NCBI GenBank assembly: GCA_006384855.1
Contig: VCJN01003067.1
Coordinates: forward strand, 1-64,000
DNA from: Tetraselmis striata
Taxonomy: Eukaryota > Chlorophyta > Chlorodendrophyceae > Chlorodendrales > Chlorodendraceae
Length of the DNA stretch: 64,000 nucleotides
Direction: 5' to 3'
Shown here: positions 32,906 through 43,289 of the stretch, piece by piece
Position numbering within the stretch: position 1 is the stretch's first letter
How the letters are laid out: each line of letters begins with the position of its first letter
Program-made: the position numbers and the translations under genes
Notes under the pieces: model-generated
Seen by the model: only the letters and a program-made list of their open reading frames with translations
The model's database searches: none
Told to the model about the DNA's origin: nothing

Positions 32906-33371
32906 AGGACAGAAATGTCCCAAGCTGAAACAACGATATGTAGGACCGTATGAGGTCATCGAACAGGTGAATCCTCAGGCCTACAAAGTACAATTACCAC
33001 CTGCGCTTGAGTGCCACCCAGTATTTCATGTCTCCAAGCTGAGACCCTGGGACACTGTATCTGCGCAAACTGATATCCCTGATGCCCTGATTGGCAGACA
33101 GACGAGCAGAACTGATGACCCAATCATTGCGGACATCACTGACTGTAAATTGGCACTATACCCCAGACTATATGCAAAGGGTAAAGCCTTGCTGTTCAAA
33201 GTAAGGTTTCGCAATTTCCTAGCAACCGGAGATGATTGGATGCTCTATGAAACGATGCGGTACTCACCGCTGATGCAGAATTGTATGCTGACTGAACGTT
33301 TCAAACATATCTCGACCTCGCCAACATACATTGCTGCCAAGGCGAGCCACCCGCAAAGATTTCCACAGTGA
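32906..33371 (+). pseudogene. Ty3/gypsy integrase C-terminus with chromodomain-like end
   Basis: The frame reads CPKLKQRYVGPYEVIEQV, AYKVQLPPALECHPVFHVSK and LRPWD, the conserved GPF/Y module and the HPVFHVS block of gypsy integrases. It continues to IIADITDCKLALYP, ALLFKVRFRNF and DDWMLYE, in the place and form of the chromodomain of chromoviruses. The stop is at 33369-33371. The N-terminal zinc finger and DDE core are missing because the sequence begins at the 241-bp repeat. No frameshift is seen in this surviving part. Confidence 0.8.
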
Positions 33372-33391
33372 GTTCGATGGCTCATATTCAT

Positions 33392-33425
33392 TAGAGCGGG
33401 GTGGAATGTGAGGATATATCCTATA
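33392..33425 (+). promoter_or_regulatory. Polypurine tract and start of 3' LTR
   Basis: AGAGCGGGGTGGAA directly precedes TGTGAGGATATATCC, as expected for a polypurine tract abutting an LTR that starts at 33407. The LTR start resembles the TGTAAGGATA ends at 32486 and 32727. I could not find the other end of the LTR. Confidence 0.6.
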
Positions 33426-33794
33426 CCCTCACTAACCCTAATCACCATAGCATCATAGGCGCGTAGCGCGCGCCCGCCAGATGACGGGCCGCCCCCGCGC
33501 CCTGTCGGCCACATCGCGCCGCCTGATATATCAGGCACGGTGCCTGTCGGCATGCAATCAGATCATACTTAACCATCACCACAGTGGAATAGCACTGCCT
33601 CTCACCACCACGCGCATACTCCCTCACACCAGGTACGAATGTACCAGGTACACCTGCTGTAGCGCAGTCGTCTCGTTCCAAAGTTGAGTCTGGTTCTGCT
33701 CAAAAAGTTGCGCAGAGTTTTTACACGGACAAGAGCCGAAACTGGCAGGAAGGTCATGTGAAAACGGGGAGGGAAAACGGAGGCAGGCACGGAG

Positions 33795-34013
33795 GGGGGG
33801 GGGGGGGGGGGGGGCGCTGCGTGTAAGGCAGCGAAACTGGAAGATGGCAGGCTCAACTATTACGGCTGCTTTCATGTCTACTCGTGCTACACCCAAAAGG
33901 GCGCAACAACAGGTGACCTATTAACCCGTACCACTTAGCAGCAATGGTAGCCGGAAAAACGGTTAGGAAGGAATAAACCCCATAAACGAGGTTAGATTAT
34001 TTCATAAGTTGAG
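33795..34013. repeat. Uninterrupted copy of a repeat disrupted at 43185-44245
   Basis: After a poly-G run, GCGTGTAAGGCAGCGAAACT to AAAAGGGCGCAACAACAGG is followed directly by AACCCGTACCACTTAGCAGC and CCCCATAAACGAG. The same two halves occur at 43185-43289 and 44162-44245, separated by 872 bp. Confidence 0.85.
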
Positions 34014-35172
34014 TCTGTAGTCGCCAGTGATGAGCGAATGGAGCGTGCGGTAGATTGACGAAGAAGAGGTAGCGCTAGGTCATGAATGGGGCACCTAGAG
34101 GGCCACCGGTGCGGAGTCTTGTGAAACTTGGAAGTGGCGAAGCCGCCAAGGGGCGCGATGTGACCGAAGAAGAACCACGCGCCAGACGAAGGGATGATGT
34201 TAGGGGCGTTGAAGTCCAAAATGACGAGTTCGTGGCCCATGCGCCTTGATTGCGAATGTGGGACAGCGGGACTCCGATGGCGTTAGCAATAGATTTCGCA
34301 CCTTTGCGAAGACTGCGCGAGCTCCAGGAAGTGCCGCCGGTGGGAGGGGCAGCACCGACGAGGCGAACGGCCGTAGAGAGCCAACCCGAAATTATAGCGG
34401 CAGTCCAAAACTTGGACTGCTCGCTCGGGGTGACCGCCCAGAGGCTAGTCGCGGCCAAGGCAGTAAGAACCAGGGGGCAGAGTGTGCGTTGTCGATGAAG
34501 TGGTGCAAGAGACGCGAGACGCGGGGGTGCTCCGATATTGGAAGGAGTAGCACGCGTAGATCGTCGGGGCCGAGCCGCCCGGCGTGCCCCTTCTCGCGTT
34601 GCACCTGCAGGGTGATGTGGTGATGTTGCATGCGTCAACATGCACGTCCCGCACTCGGCAGGACACGCCGGTAAGTCTCCTGGCAAAGAACATGAAGTTC
34701 ACAATCGAGGCCGTGAGGGCTCGGAAGTCGTACAATAACTCGGGGGGAGAGCATAGACAGTCAATCCGGCCCGCCCAACGAAGCCGTAGGCGACATCAAC
34801 ATGCAACAGGACTCGAAAAGGGGCAGCCTCCATGCGGCGTTACCTTAGCAGCATACCACGCCGCGAATCGATGGGGTGCAGACTGTCCTTTGCGATGGGG
34901 TCGAGGCTGTGCGACTCGAAGAACGCGTTGATTGCTGACATGTAGGGCGGCTAGACCGGTTTATTTAGTCCCCATGTAACCCCGCTCACATATCCAAGCG
35001 ACGTACCGGACGACAGTGGCAGTGGTCGCCTCAGCGGGCTGATGTTTTCGGAGTCTTGGCAGACCTCCGCAAACTGGGACAGCTTGCCGGCGTAACTCTT
35101 GAGCGTCTCAGCGGAGAGGGAGTTGGAGAGTAGGTCGAGGGTCCGATTTTTCAGGTCGTTCGAGCCGAACGG
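33992..35172 (-). pseudogene. Dead tyrosine recombinase (DIRS-like or Crypton-like element)
   Basis: Minus-strand order is N to C. Near 35170-35070 is NRTLDLLSNSLSAETLKSYA, the N-terminal SAM-like domain. After a frame change at about 35045 comes TTATVVRYVAWICERGYMG. Near 34400-34260 are AVRLVGAAPP and SSRSLRKGAKSIANAIGVPL with NQGAWAT, the catalytic C-terminal core. In the next frame, ILDFNAPNIIPSSGAWFFFG corresponds to the final helix. In this family the core normally reads HSLRK and the nucleophile sits in a K-Y-I-D-P block. Here His is Arg and Tyr is Phe, so it is catalytically dead besides being frame-broken. Confidence 0.7.
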
Positions 35173-36462
35173 TTCCTATGACGGGACCAAAGTGAAGCAG
35201 CCCATGGGGCGACAGCTTGGGGCTCATCAATTACGTATGTACTGCGCTTGGCCGACGGAGCAACAATGGGCCGGTCCATTGTAGCAAAGTACTCGGCCGC
35301 GGCGGCTAGGTTGCCGGCAGTTGATCGGTAATTCTTGGACGGGTTAGCGAGCCAGGGCTACAATACGGGTGTGCGGGTCTAGGTTTAGGTAGAAGGGCCG
35401 CCATGCGAGCCCCTCGCGCTCGTAGCGCCTGTCACGCATGTAACGCATACGCGCGAAACAGGGTCGTTGCGAAACGCTTGTAACACGTAGTGTAACAACC
35501 GACGGACGCAATGATGAGATGGTACGGGAGACGGATTGTTGAGCCGCCATGTGCGTGTGTGCAGATGGTTGAGCCGCAATCGGATGTGGATGTAAGAATC
35601 GCCGCACCGAGGAAGGTCTAAATGAAGGTTGTAAGGTGGGAGGGTCCGGTCCGGACACATGGCGCTCATCCCGCCGCTGAGCTGCTAGGTTTCGCTGTGC
35701 GGCGGTCACCGAAAGGTGGCCTCGCCATGTGTCAGCATTTCCGACGAAATACGCCCCACACCGTCACTCATGCTCACCTTGGCCGCGACGTCCACGACCG
35801 CGCCCGCGTCCAGCGAGCACCGCTGCCGCCCGAGCATTAGCGATCGCTTTTGCGCCGCTGGCGACCACTGTGAGATTCAGATGTGACATACGGGTGACGA
35901 AGCACTACTACTAGCGACTATTATTTATCCGTGAAGGCTGCTGCTGGTGGCGGCACGTCCATCCAGTTACGTGCGAGTACATCCGGCGTTATTGCCGGCG
36001 GGCGATAAATCCTTTTTGTCATCATTCTGGTAGTCGTACTAGCCCGGTGAATTGTTACATGGCACTGGCGTATAAGGTACAAGGTTGTCCGTGTAATACC
36101 GGGTAGTACGCGATATATTTATTAAGCCGGTACCGGGTATCTAGTACGAACCCGGGCGCGATGACGAGTCGTCCTGTGGATAACTACGACTATTAGTACA
36201 TGGGAGCGCAAATCGCAGCCGTACGTATTTGGTAACACTGGGGAATTTTGTGTACATTATAGCTAGTACTGCTGAACGGGCCTGCCAGCCGTCCGATCAA
36301 AGGTCATCAGATGGGCGGTTTGGCTGCCATGTTTTGCCAAAGAGTGCTCACGTTAATACATAAACATTCGCGAGGGGGAGGGCGGGGGCAGGCAGCGGTT
36401 TGCCGAAGAATGTTTGAATTACAATATTCGCGACAGCTGCCGTCGGGGCATGTGGTGGGGGG

Positions 36463-36463
<1 letters not shown>
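35173..36463. other. No gene recognised
   Basis: Probably flanking parts of the recombinase element and unrelated intergenic DNA. The minus frame at 35709-35344 has no recognisable domain. Confidence 0.4.

Positions 36464-36493
<30 letters not shown>
36464..36493. repeat. 30-base poly-G run
   Basis: One of the longest homopolymers in the window, next to the stop codon of the minus-strand ORF that ends at 36508. Confidence 0.95.
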
Positions 36494-36494
<1 letters not shown>

Positions 36495-36507
36495 AAGGGG
36501 GCGGGGG

Positions 36508-37089
36508 CTACTGCTTGTTCTTGTTCTTGCGTGCCCGGGGGACCCTCCGCTTCGACGATCTCGCTGCCTCCGCCTCCGCCTCCGCCTCCGCCTGCGCCTC
36601 CGACTCCGCCTCCGACTCCGCGACCGTCAGTTTCTTACTTCGGCGCTTCTTCACTGGCCTCTTCCGCTTCTTGTCATCCGTCAGTGTCTTCACCATCCCG
36701 GGAGGCTGTGCCGTCGACGACGCCGCCATGAGCTTCCTTACCTTGGCGTCGGGACGCCCCCTGTGCCGAGACGCCCACAACAACCCACAATCGTCTCGCC
36801 TTTAAGCGGCTGAGGATGCGGCCTCCTCGGCCACCAAGAGTTGCGCCGTTGGCACTGTGGAAGCCTTGGCGTTGAGGTGGGCATTACGGCGCTCCCGGAC
36901 GAACCTGCGCGCGGCACAAGCTAGCCACGAGTGGGTGCGTGCTAATGTGGAGGGTGGAGTGTTTTGTTGCGCGCCCACCTTGTCACGCGTTTCCTCATGT
37001 CTTTCTCGTCCTCCTCCATGCCGGCGGCGCGGACACGCGAGACAACAAGGCTCGCCGCCCACTTTTGCCCCGGGGGCGAGGTCTGCCAT
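36508..37089 (-). pseudogene. Basic/acidic protein of unknown family, one in-frame stop
   Basis: From an ATG at 37089 the minus-strand frame reads PCCLACPRRRH (a possible zinc cluster), RFVRERRNAHLNAKAS, then a TAA at about 36802. It continues in the same frame with KTLTDDKKRKRPVKKRRSKK, a nuclear-localisation-like block, an Ala/Glu repeat (EAESEAQAEAEAEAEA) and a basic end RARKNKNKQ. Continuity of frame across the stop suggests a decayed gene, or an intron around it. Function unknown. Confidence 0.35.
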
Positions 37090-37743
37090 GGCGCTGTGAG
37101 CGGTGAAGGGGCGGGGGGGGGGGGGGGCGGCTGAGGTGGAGAAACTAACACCCAGTCGACGACCGCCTTCCGCAGCAGTCAACGACACATCGGAGGCGAG
37201 GAGCAGCGCGCCACTACTATTTATATGCACGTATTGTCAAGAGCTAGTCGGTGCGGCATTGTGTCGGTGTAATTTCGCAATGTTTATTGTTGAAGTAGCA
37301 CGGCGTAATGAATACGCGGTTTCACCGAGTGAATCCGGGATAATATGTGCGGTAGGGCGCGCGTATATGTGCGCGACGAATGTGCGCGCGCAGCGTTGTG
37401 CGGCGGTGTGCGGCGGTGTGCGGCGGTGTGCACCGATGTTAATATAGTGTGAATATTATATCGGCCGTAGACGATCGGGTCTGGCAGCACCGCCCGTGCT
37501 TGTAAATAAGCGACAATGGATCACGTCATGCTCCGGTTGTACTCCTACACTTCCTCCACTTTGGCGGGTAGGGGGGGGGGGGGGGGCGGGGGGGGGTAGG
37601 TCCTGTCCTTATTACTTGCATCGGTGGACGTGCTGGATATGGAGGTCACCGGGCACATCGCGTGGTTTCGGAGCAGTTCATTCGCGCCTCCTCGTCTTGT
37701 TTGCAATCGTCGCCCTAATCCAATGCATGGTGAGTAGCGGGAC

Positions 37744-37775
<32 letters not shown>

Positions 37776-37884
37776 GGGGGTCACAAATATCTAGCCGTGC
37801 ATGCGCCGCAATCGGTACCCAATGAGCGGGGTATGTGACAGTGCTTCCGGAGCAGTGCAAGCATTCCGTGCGTGTGCACAAGCA

Positions 37885-38175
37885 CGTACGACTGGGAATG
37901 AGGCGGGGGTTGCGGATGGAGTGCATTGGCGGTGCATAGAATAGCGTGTTCCTGGGGTTTGGCTGCATCAGACGCCGTATTCCCACCCATCCGGCACGGA
38001 ATGTCCGGTTTTCACACATTTGTGTGTTAATATAGTGTGAATATTACGCGTCTTTTACGCCGGGTGGATGGGCATCCGGCGTCCGATGCACCCCAATTAT
38101 TTGCAGCACGCTAGTCTGTGCACCGCCAGTGCACTCCGCAAGCCCCGCCTCCATCCGCGTCGATCGGAACCGGTA
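37885..38175. repeat. Fold-back repeat, copy 1
   Basis: GATGGAGTGCATTGGCGGTG through GACGCCGTATTCCCACCCAT is followed, after TGTGTTAATATAGTGTGAAT, by an inverted arm GGTGGATGGGCATCCGGCGT to GTGCACTCCGCAAGCCCCGC. Arms are roughly 110 bases with mismatches. The centre is AT-rich. Confidence 0.8.
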
Positions 38176-38259
38176 GTAAGTGTTGTTGTGTGCGCACATC
38201 GTGACAACATTACACGGTGGCAATTGCAATTATTAGCGGTGGATAATGTGAAGGCGTTT

Positions 38260-38545
38260 TCGAAATCGACAGAAAATGAGGCGGTGCTGGCGGAGTGCAT
38301 TGGCGGTGCATAGAATAGCGTGTTGCTGGGGTTTTGGCTGCATCGGACGCCGTATTCCCACCCATCCGGCACGGAATGTCCGGTTTTCACACATTTGTGT
38401 GTTAATACAGTGTGAATATTACGTACGCGCCTTTTACGCTGGGTGGATGGGCATCCGGCGTCCGATGCACCCCGAATCTCACCAACACGCTACTCTACGC
38501 ACCCCCAACGCACTCCGCAAGCCCCGCCTCTTTCCGCGCAGGTCC
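38260..38545. repeat. Fold-back repeat, copy 2
   Basis: Same structure and orientation as copy 1, offset by 374 bp (GTGCATTGGC at 37921 and 38295). A fragment of the AT-rich centre, TTAATATAGTGTGAATATTA, is also present at about 37438. Confidence 0.8.
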
Positions 38546-38699
38546 TACGTTCCATTGTATGTATATACATCCGTACATCACGCACGGTAATACGCCGCCG
38601 ACGCCGCCACGCTTACTTCCACCACCTTCGCCAGCCGCAGCTTCGCACGCCTTTCCGCCGACATACGAAACGCACGAATCCCCCCCCCCCCCCCCGTCC

Positions 38700-39572
38700 C
38701 CGCGTCATGTATAATATATTCGAGGCGACTATGCGGGGCGCAGCACACGCCGCGGCGTGGGTCGGCGGAGCGGCAGGCGGCGGGAGCCCTAATGGCCGGG
38801 CAGTATCGACACCCACACAGGCACCGCCGCTCACCTCCGACGCGGATGAACCGCCTCCCAAAGGAAACATGCCGGTTGGTGGTAAGCCCAGCAGGCGTGG
38901 GGTGCCGGCGCCGGTACTGGTGCGACGGAGCTGTCGCGTCAGGAACCGCACCGCATGTGGAGCAACACATGGCGGTGCCGGCCCCACCTATGTCTAGGGC
39001 CACCTCCTCACAACACCCCGCCACGACGGCGTCGGCCACCGCCGACGGCGCCGTTGCGGGGGGGGACGCCCTGCCAGGCGACGATGATGCGCCTGATGCA
39101 CCGCGTCAGGAGGCGGAGGAGGCCGTGGTCGAGGCGACTGATCGGGCTGAGGGGGTTGTTGAGGCGAGCGAGGCTGCGCTCGCGCCACCCGCCCCGCAGC
39201 CACCTGCGGGACATGCCGACTTGCTCGTCGCCATGTTGACCGGAGCACTACAAGCAGTGGCGGGAGGCGGCCACATGCACTATCATGTGCGTGGACTGCG
39301 GCCAACGGACGGACTGGGAGTGTTGCTGCGACGGCACCCCGGCTTTGTGCGGCCCCAAGTACCCATGCATGGCGACCCATTAGCGGGCAGTCCCCTGCCC
39401 GACCACGGCCACGGTGAGGGCGGAGTTCCGCCATGTCAGGGACGCGTTCCACGACGCGACTCGCGCCGCCGTGTGTGAGGCTTCCGAGAAGGCACGCGCG
39501 GCTGGTGGGGTGCGCAGGGTGAGGCGGCGGACGGCCCAGGAGATGAAGGAGAGCGAGACATGCCGTCAGTGA
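38700..39572 (+). pseudogene. Cys-rich coding remnant, unknown family
   Basis: Plus-strand frames give a Pro/Ala-rich, acidic region (APRQEAEEAVVEATDRAEGV near 39097-39160), then in another frame CVDCGQRTDWECCCDGTPAL and C-G-P-K-Y-P-C-M, a cluster that could bind zinc, then a basic helical tail (AFHDATRAAVCEASEKARAA) up to 39572. The C-terminal Cys cluster is like those that end several algal DDE transposases, but the catalytic part is not visible. Confidence 0.35.
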
Positions 39573-39616
39573 GGTCGGGCGCAATGTCATTGGGTGGGGC
39601 ACACGGACGTGTAACA

Positions 39617-40140
39617 CTTGCACTTTGCGCGTACTGCTGGGTTACATCCAGGCGGTGTCACACTATGCAACCGGAAAGGCTGCGTTGCTACTGCAAACGA
39701 TGCTACGCCTCACTCGGTAGCAACCGCTGCCCCGCCTATCCCACAGCCGCTGCCCCCCCCCCCCCCCCCCCCTCGCGCACCGTCCTGCGACCTCGCGTGG
39801 ATCCCCGCCACGCGGCACCAGCAGCTTGCACTTGCACTTTGCGCGTACTGCTGGGTTACATCCGGGCGGCGTCACACTATGCAACCGGAAAGGCTGCGTT
39901 GCTACTGCAAACGATGCGACGCCTTACTCTGTAGCAACCGCTGCCGCGCCTATCCCACAGCCGCTGCCACCCCCCCCCCCCCCCCCCCCCGCGGGATCCC
40001 CGCCATCAGCAGCTTGCACTTGCACTTTGCGCGTACTGCTGGGTTACATCCAGGCGGCGTCACACCGGAAAGGCTGCGTTGCTACTGCAAACGATGCTAC
40101 GCCTCACTCGGTAGCAACCGCTGCCCCGCCCATCCCACTC
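39617..40140 (+). repeat. About 190-214 bp tandem repeat, three copies
   Basis: Units start at CTTGCACTTTGCGCGTACTG at 39617, 39831 and 40019. Each encodes the same Cys-rich phrase (RCYCKRCYASLGSNRCPA or close), and the first two end with a poly-C run (about 39753-39772 and 39969-39990). Confidence 0.9.
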
Positions 40141-40277
40141 GCGTTGGCGCCGCGCTGCCCCGGCCGCCGCGCGTTGGCGCCGCGCTGCCCCGGCCGCCGC
40201 GCGTTGGCGCCGCGCTGCCCCGGCCGCCGCGCCTTGGCGCCGCGCTGCCCCGGCCGCCGCGCCTTGGCGCCGCGCTG
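40141..40277 (+). repeat. 30-bp minisatellite, 4.5 copies
   Basis: GCGTTGGCGCCGCGCTGCCC CGGCCGCCGC is repeated head to tail, the last copies with GCCTT for GCGTT. It follows the third unit of the larger repeat directly. Confidence 0.95.
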
Positions 40278-40289
40278 GGTCTCGAGTCC

Positions 40290-41711
40290 TCCCCTCCCTG
40301 GTGAGCGCGTCCACCTGCGCCTTGCGCTCGGGGCCGTCCTCCTCCGTCACCACATTCTGCAACCCCCACTGCGTGACGAACCACGCAGCTCCTTGCATGC
40401 GCTTGTACATGTGCCCAAGCACCGCCTGGGGACGCGAAGCTCCTTCTCGGTCATGATCGCCTTCACCCGGGCCTCCTCGAACAGCGGACCGGCGTTAAGA
40501 ATGGAAAACGTTTCCATGTGGTGCAAGCAGTCCTCCATGACCCAGCCGGACTGCACCGTCACCTTGCCTGACCCTGCAGTCATGGAGGGGAATGCCGTCA
40601 CGCCCACGCCCACGCCCACGCCCGGGGGGGGGGGGGGGGGGGGTTACCTTTCGACTTCTTGGACACCGCAAACGAAGGGCGCAACCCGCGTCCAAAGTTG
40701 CTGGGTATCGGGACTAAAGCCTGGCGCCGGTCTTCCTGCTTCATAGCTCGGAATCCAATGTGGCCCTGCACGGTGACAAATTTCCACCAGAAGTCCCTTC
40801 CCAAGCCAAAAAAAAACAGGTGGAACGGCGCGAGGGGGAAGAGGTTGACCATGCTGACATAGCCCAGGACCACATGCACATGGCGCACGCCATGGCAGCC
40901 AGTGTTGTGCTTGGCCTCCGCCAGCCGGGTTGTGTTGAACGCACGCCGGGCAAGGTGCGTGATTCACTGGACAAGTCATCGCCTTCATGGACGGTTACCA
41001 AGCGAGCATCCCCGTCCGCATCCACAGGGGGGTGCTCCTGGGCAGCCGCCATAGCCTCCACAACCTGCCACGCCGACAGGGCGGGTGCGTGTGATTCCAT
41101 ACAACCGCAGTTGAGTGGTGCCACCCGCACGCAGGCCGGGCCCACTCACCTCTGAACGCAGAAGGTCCACAATGTCACCGTCCTCGAAAACAGCGCGCCA
41201 CTGGGTCGCCCCGCCGTAGTCCTCCAACACCCACTCGGTAACGACGCCGGTTATCACGCCGTAGTGCCATAATCCCCGGAACTTCTTGGCGATGACCTTC
41301 ACGTAGAAGTCACCGGGATCGCCTTTCCGTATCACGCCCTCATCGGCAGCTTCCACGTCCGCCGGCGGCCACGCAGGCGCGTCGATGTCCATACCGTCTT
41401 CGCCAACGGGGTCCTCCCCCACACCCATCACATCGTCCTCCGAGACCGGCGCCGGCGGGCCGTTTCCGACGGCTGCAGCTACTCCTGCTGCCGCCCCTGC
41501 CGCTGCTGCTGCTGCTGCTGCTGCCGCCCTACTGCTGCTGCTTGTAATAAGGCGGCCTTGCGGTGCAACTTAGCCGCACGCTTCAACGAGTGGCTACAGT
41601 TCGGGTATTTCCGGAAGTGCCGCTCTCGCGCCGTCCTTTCACTACTGCCCGTCACGATGCCGTGGCAGTGCTTGCATGTGTACACGCCATTCTTCGACAC
41701 ACTCGACATCC
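40290..41711 (-). pseudogene. BED-like zinc finger plus Tudor-like domain gene, damaged
   Basis: The minus-strand N-terminus reads YTCKHCHGIVTGSSER and RERHFRKYPNC, a C-X2-C-X15-H-X6-C finger like BED domains, then a Gln/Ala run from a CAG repeat in which the frame slips. Next is KGDPGDFYVKVIAKKFRGLW, TEWVLEDYG and FEDGDIVDLLRSE, the Tudor-like fold found in plant and algal DDT/PTM proteins. The exon ends at a GTGAGT donor (exon end 41150). A second exon (about 40822-40648) has DFWWKFVTVQGHIGF and is joined in phase, across a poly-C intron, to a third (from 40573) reading GWVMEDCLHHMETFSILNAG. A 1-base shift near 40430 leads to LGHMYKRMQGAAWFVTQWGL. It may be a transposon-borne or a recently dead host gene. 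Confidence 0.45.
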
Positions 41712-41849
41712 ATCCCTCTCCGGGCATGCCTGCTGCCGCGCGCGCATGGGGGGGGGGGGGGGGGGGGGTTTGAGAGTTGGGGTGGATGTAGCCCACCACC
41801 GGCAGGGAGCACAAATGCGAGTGCGCGGCTGTCCGCGCTTGGTTCAGCG

Positions 41850-42300
41850 GTGAGCGGCGGTGACCGCCAGGCGACCCCGTACTTCATGCGCGTGCTGGGG
41901 CGTTACACAATCATCAGCAGTTAGGGCGGCTGCATTAGAACGCGCACCTACGAACACCACATACCGCCTACCACCTACCGTACCACCTACATCCGCCCAC
42001 ACCTCCGCCCGTCGTGCCGCACATCGCCGCACACCGCGGGGTCAGCGATGTGTAGCGATGTGCAGCGAGTACGTGCAGCCGCCTCTACTTAGCCCGGGTA
42101 CTCCGCGTCGGCGGGCGACACGCGAGCCCGCGTGCGCATATCAATTTGATGAAATTATGGAAACGAGAAATTCATATAGTACTTTACAGGTCGCGCGCGA
42201 TAGTCGTCGCTACTCGGTATGAAATCCACGTCCCTCGTCCGTCCCGTATCGTCCCCGTATGTCGTCGTTCGTCACCAGTAGGGCACACTTGCGTCACATC
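41850..42300. other. No gene recognised
   Basis: Spacer without identifiable features apart from short CACCTACCG-type repeats. Confidence 0.4.
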
Positions 42301-42740
42301 TGAATCTCACAGTGCATCGCCTCGAAGACACGACGCTCGTTGTCCTTCACCAGGTCCCCGAAAAACGCAAAGCCCAAACGCTCGTTTGGCGGCAGGCTGA
42401 AAATGATGGGCTCGCTGTACGTCCAGCACACCTTGGTCACCGTGCACACGCTTGATCTCGTTAAGCCTCCGCAGGAAGGCTAGACGAAAGCGAAACCCTT
42501 TGTCGATGTCCTCGGCGTGACTCGGGTGCGCGCGAGGTAGGGAGTGAAGACTTGATTAGCAGTAGGGACGAAAGATAGGAGCTCGTCGAGAGCCATGAAA
42601 AGAGCATCTATGTGGGCCCCAAAACACGACATCCAAAGGTACTCTTCCTGGGCCGTCAGTCGCCGGTCATCCTACTTGATGTTGTCGTTCGTCAGATTGG
42701 TACTCAAAGGGAAGAGCCCATGCACCCGGCTGACCGGTCG
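42300..42740 (-). pseudogene. Decayed coding tract of unknown family
   Basis: Minus-strand pieces in shifting frames read AQEEYLWMSCFGAHIDALFM, ALDELLSFVPTANQVFTPYL, DIDKGFRFRLAFLRRLNEIK, and EPIIFSLPPNERLGFAFFGD. The mix of conserved-looking hydrophobic and charged patterns suggests former protein. No family recognised. Confidence 0.35.
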
Positions 42741-43184
42741 AACGGCCTCGTAACCAGACTATACTCGTTGCACTAGCTATGGCACCGCGAGGTAGTCGTC
42801 CTCGTCATTCGCGGATTTTGCTCCGACACGGCCGCTCTAGGCTAGCTCTAGCAAGTCGGGGCGCTTTGCGGCTCCCCCGCAGCATGTCGGTTGTCCCGCG
42901 ACGCGTTGCCCGGAACCATGGCCATGTGTTCCGTCTCCATCAACAACACGATCACAAGCCGTCAGCTAGACCAACGCCGATGTGAGCTCTCGCAGCAATT
43001 TTGACTAGGCCTTCATGTCTGCTTGTAGAGATTCAAGCGTCGGCCCGGCAACGGGTTCTTCACCATATGGCATGGTAACTCACGGACGTAAGTATGAGAA
43101 TTTCACACACGGATGGTGAGCCGGGTGTGATCTTGAAACAACATGTGCCCTTGATTGCAACATGTTACGATACAATTAATTGAT

Positions 43185-43289
43185 GCGTGTAACGCAGCTA
43201 AACTGGAAGACGGCAGGCCCAGCTGTTACGGCTGCTTTTATGTCTACTCGTGCTGCACCCAAAAGGGCGCAACGACATGTGACCCAGTA
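43185..43289. repeat. Left half of a repeat split by insertion
   Basis: Matches 33819-33915 closely. It ends with CAGTA (43285-43289), which recurs at 44162-44166 on the far side of the insertion. Confidence 0.8.

Noticed and set aside
34246..34623. Plus-strand ORFs at 34.2-34.6 kb
   Set aside because: They are antisense to the tyrosine recombinase core on the minus strand.
37381..37436. Short GTGTGCGGCG tandem array as a possible CRISPR-like or telomeric array
   Set aside because: There are three or four adjacent copies of about 10 bases without spacers; it is a simple minisatellite.
38443..38997. Plus-strand ORF of 184 codons over the fold-back repeat
   Set aside because: Its first half is fold-back repeat sequence. 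Only the part after 38700 has possible protein character.
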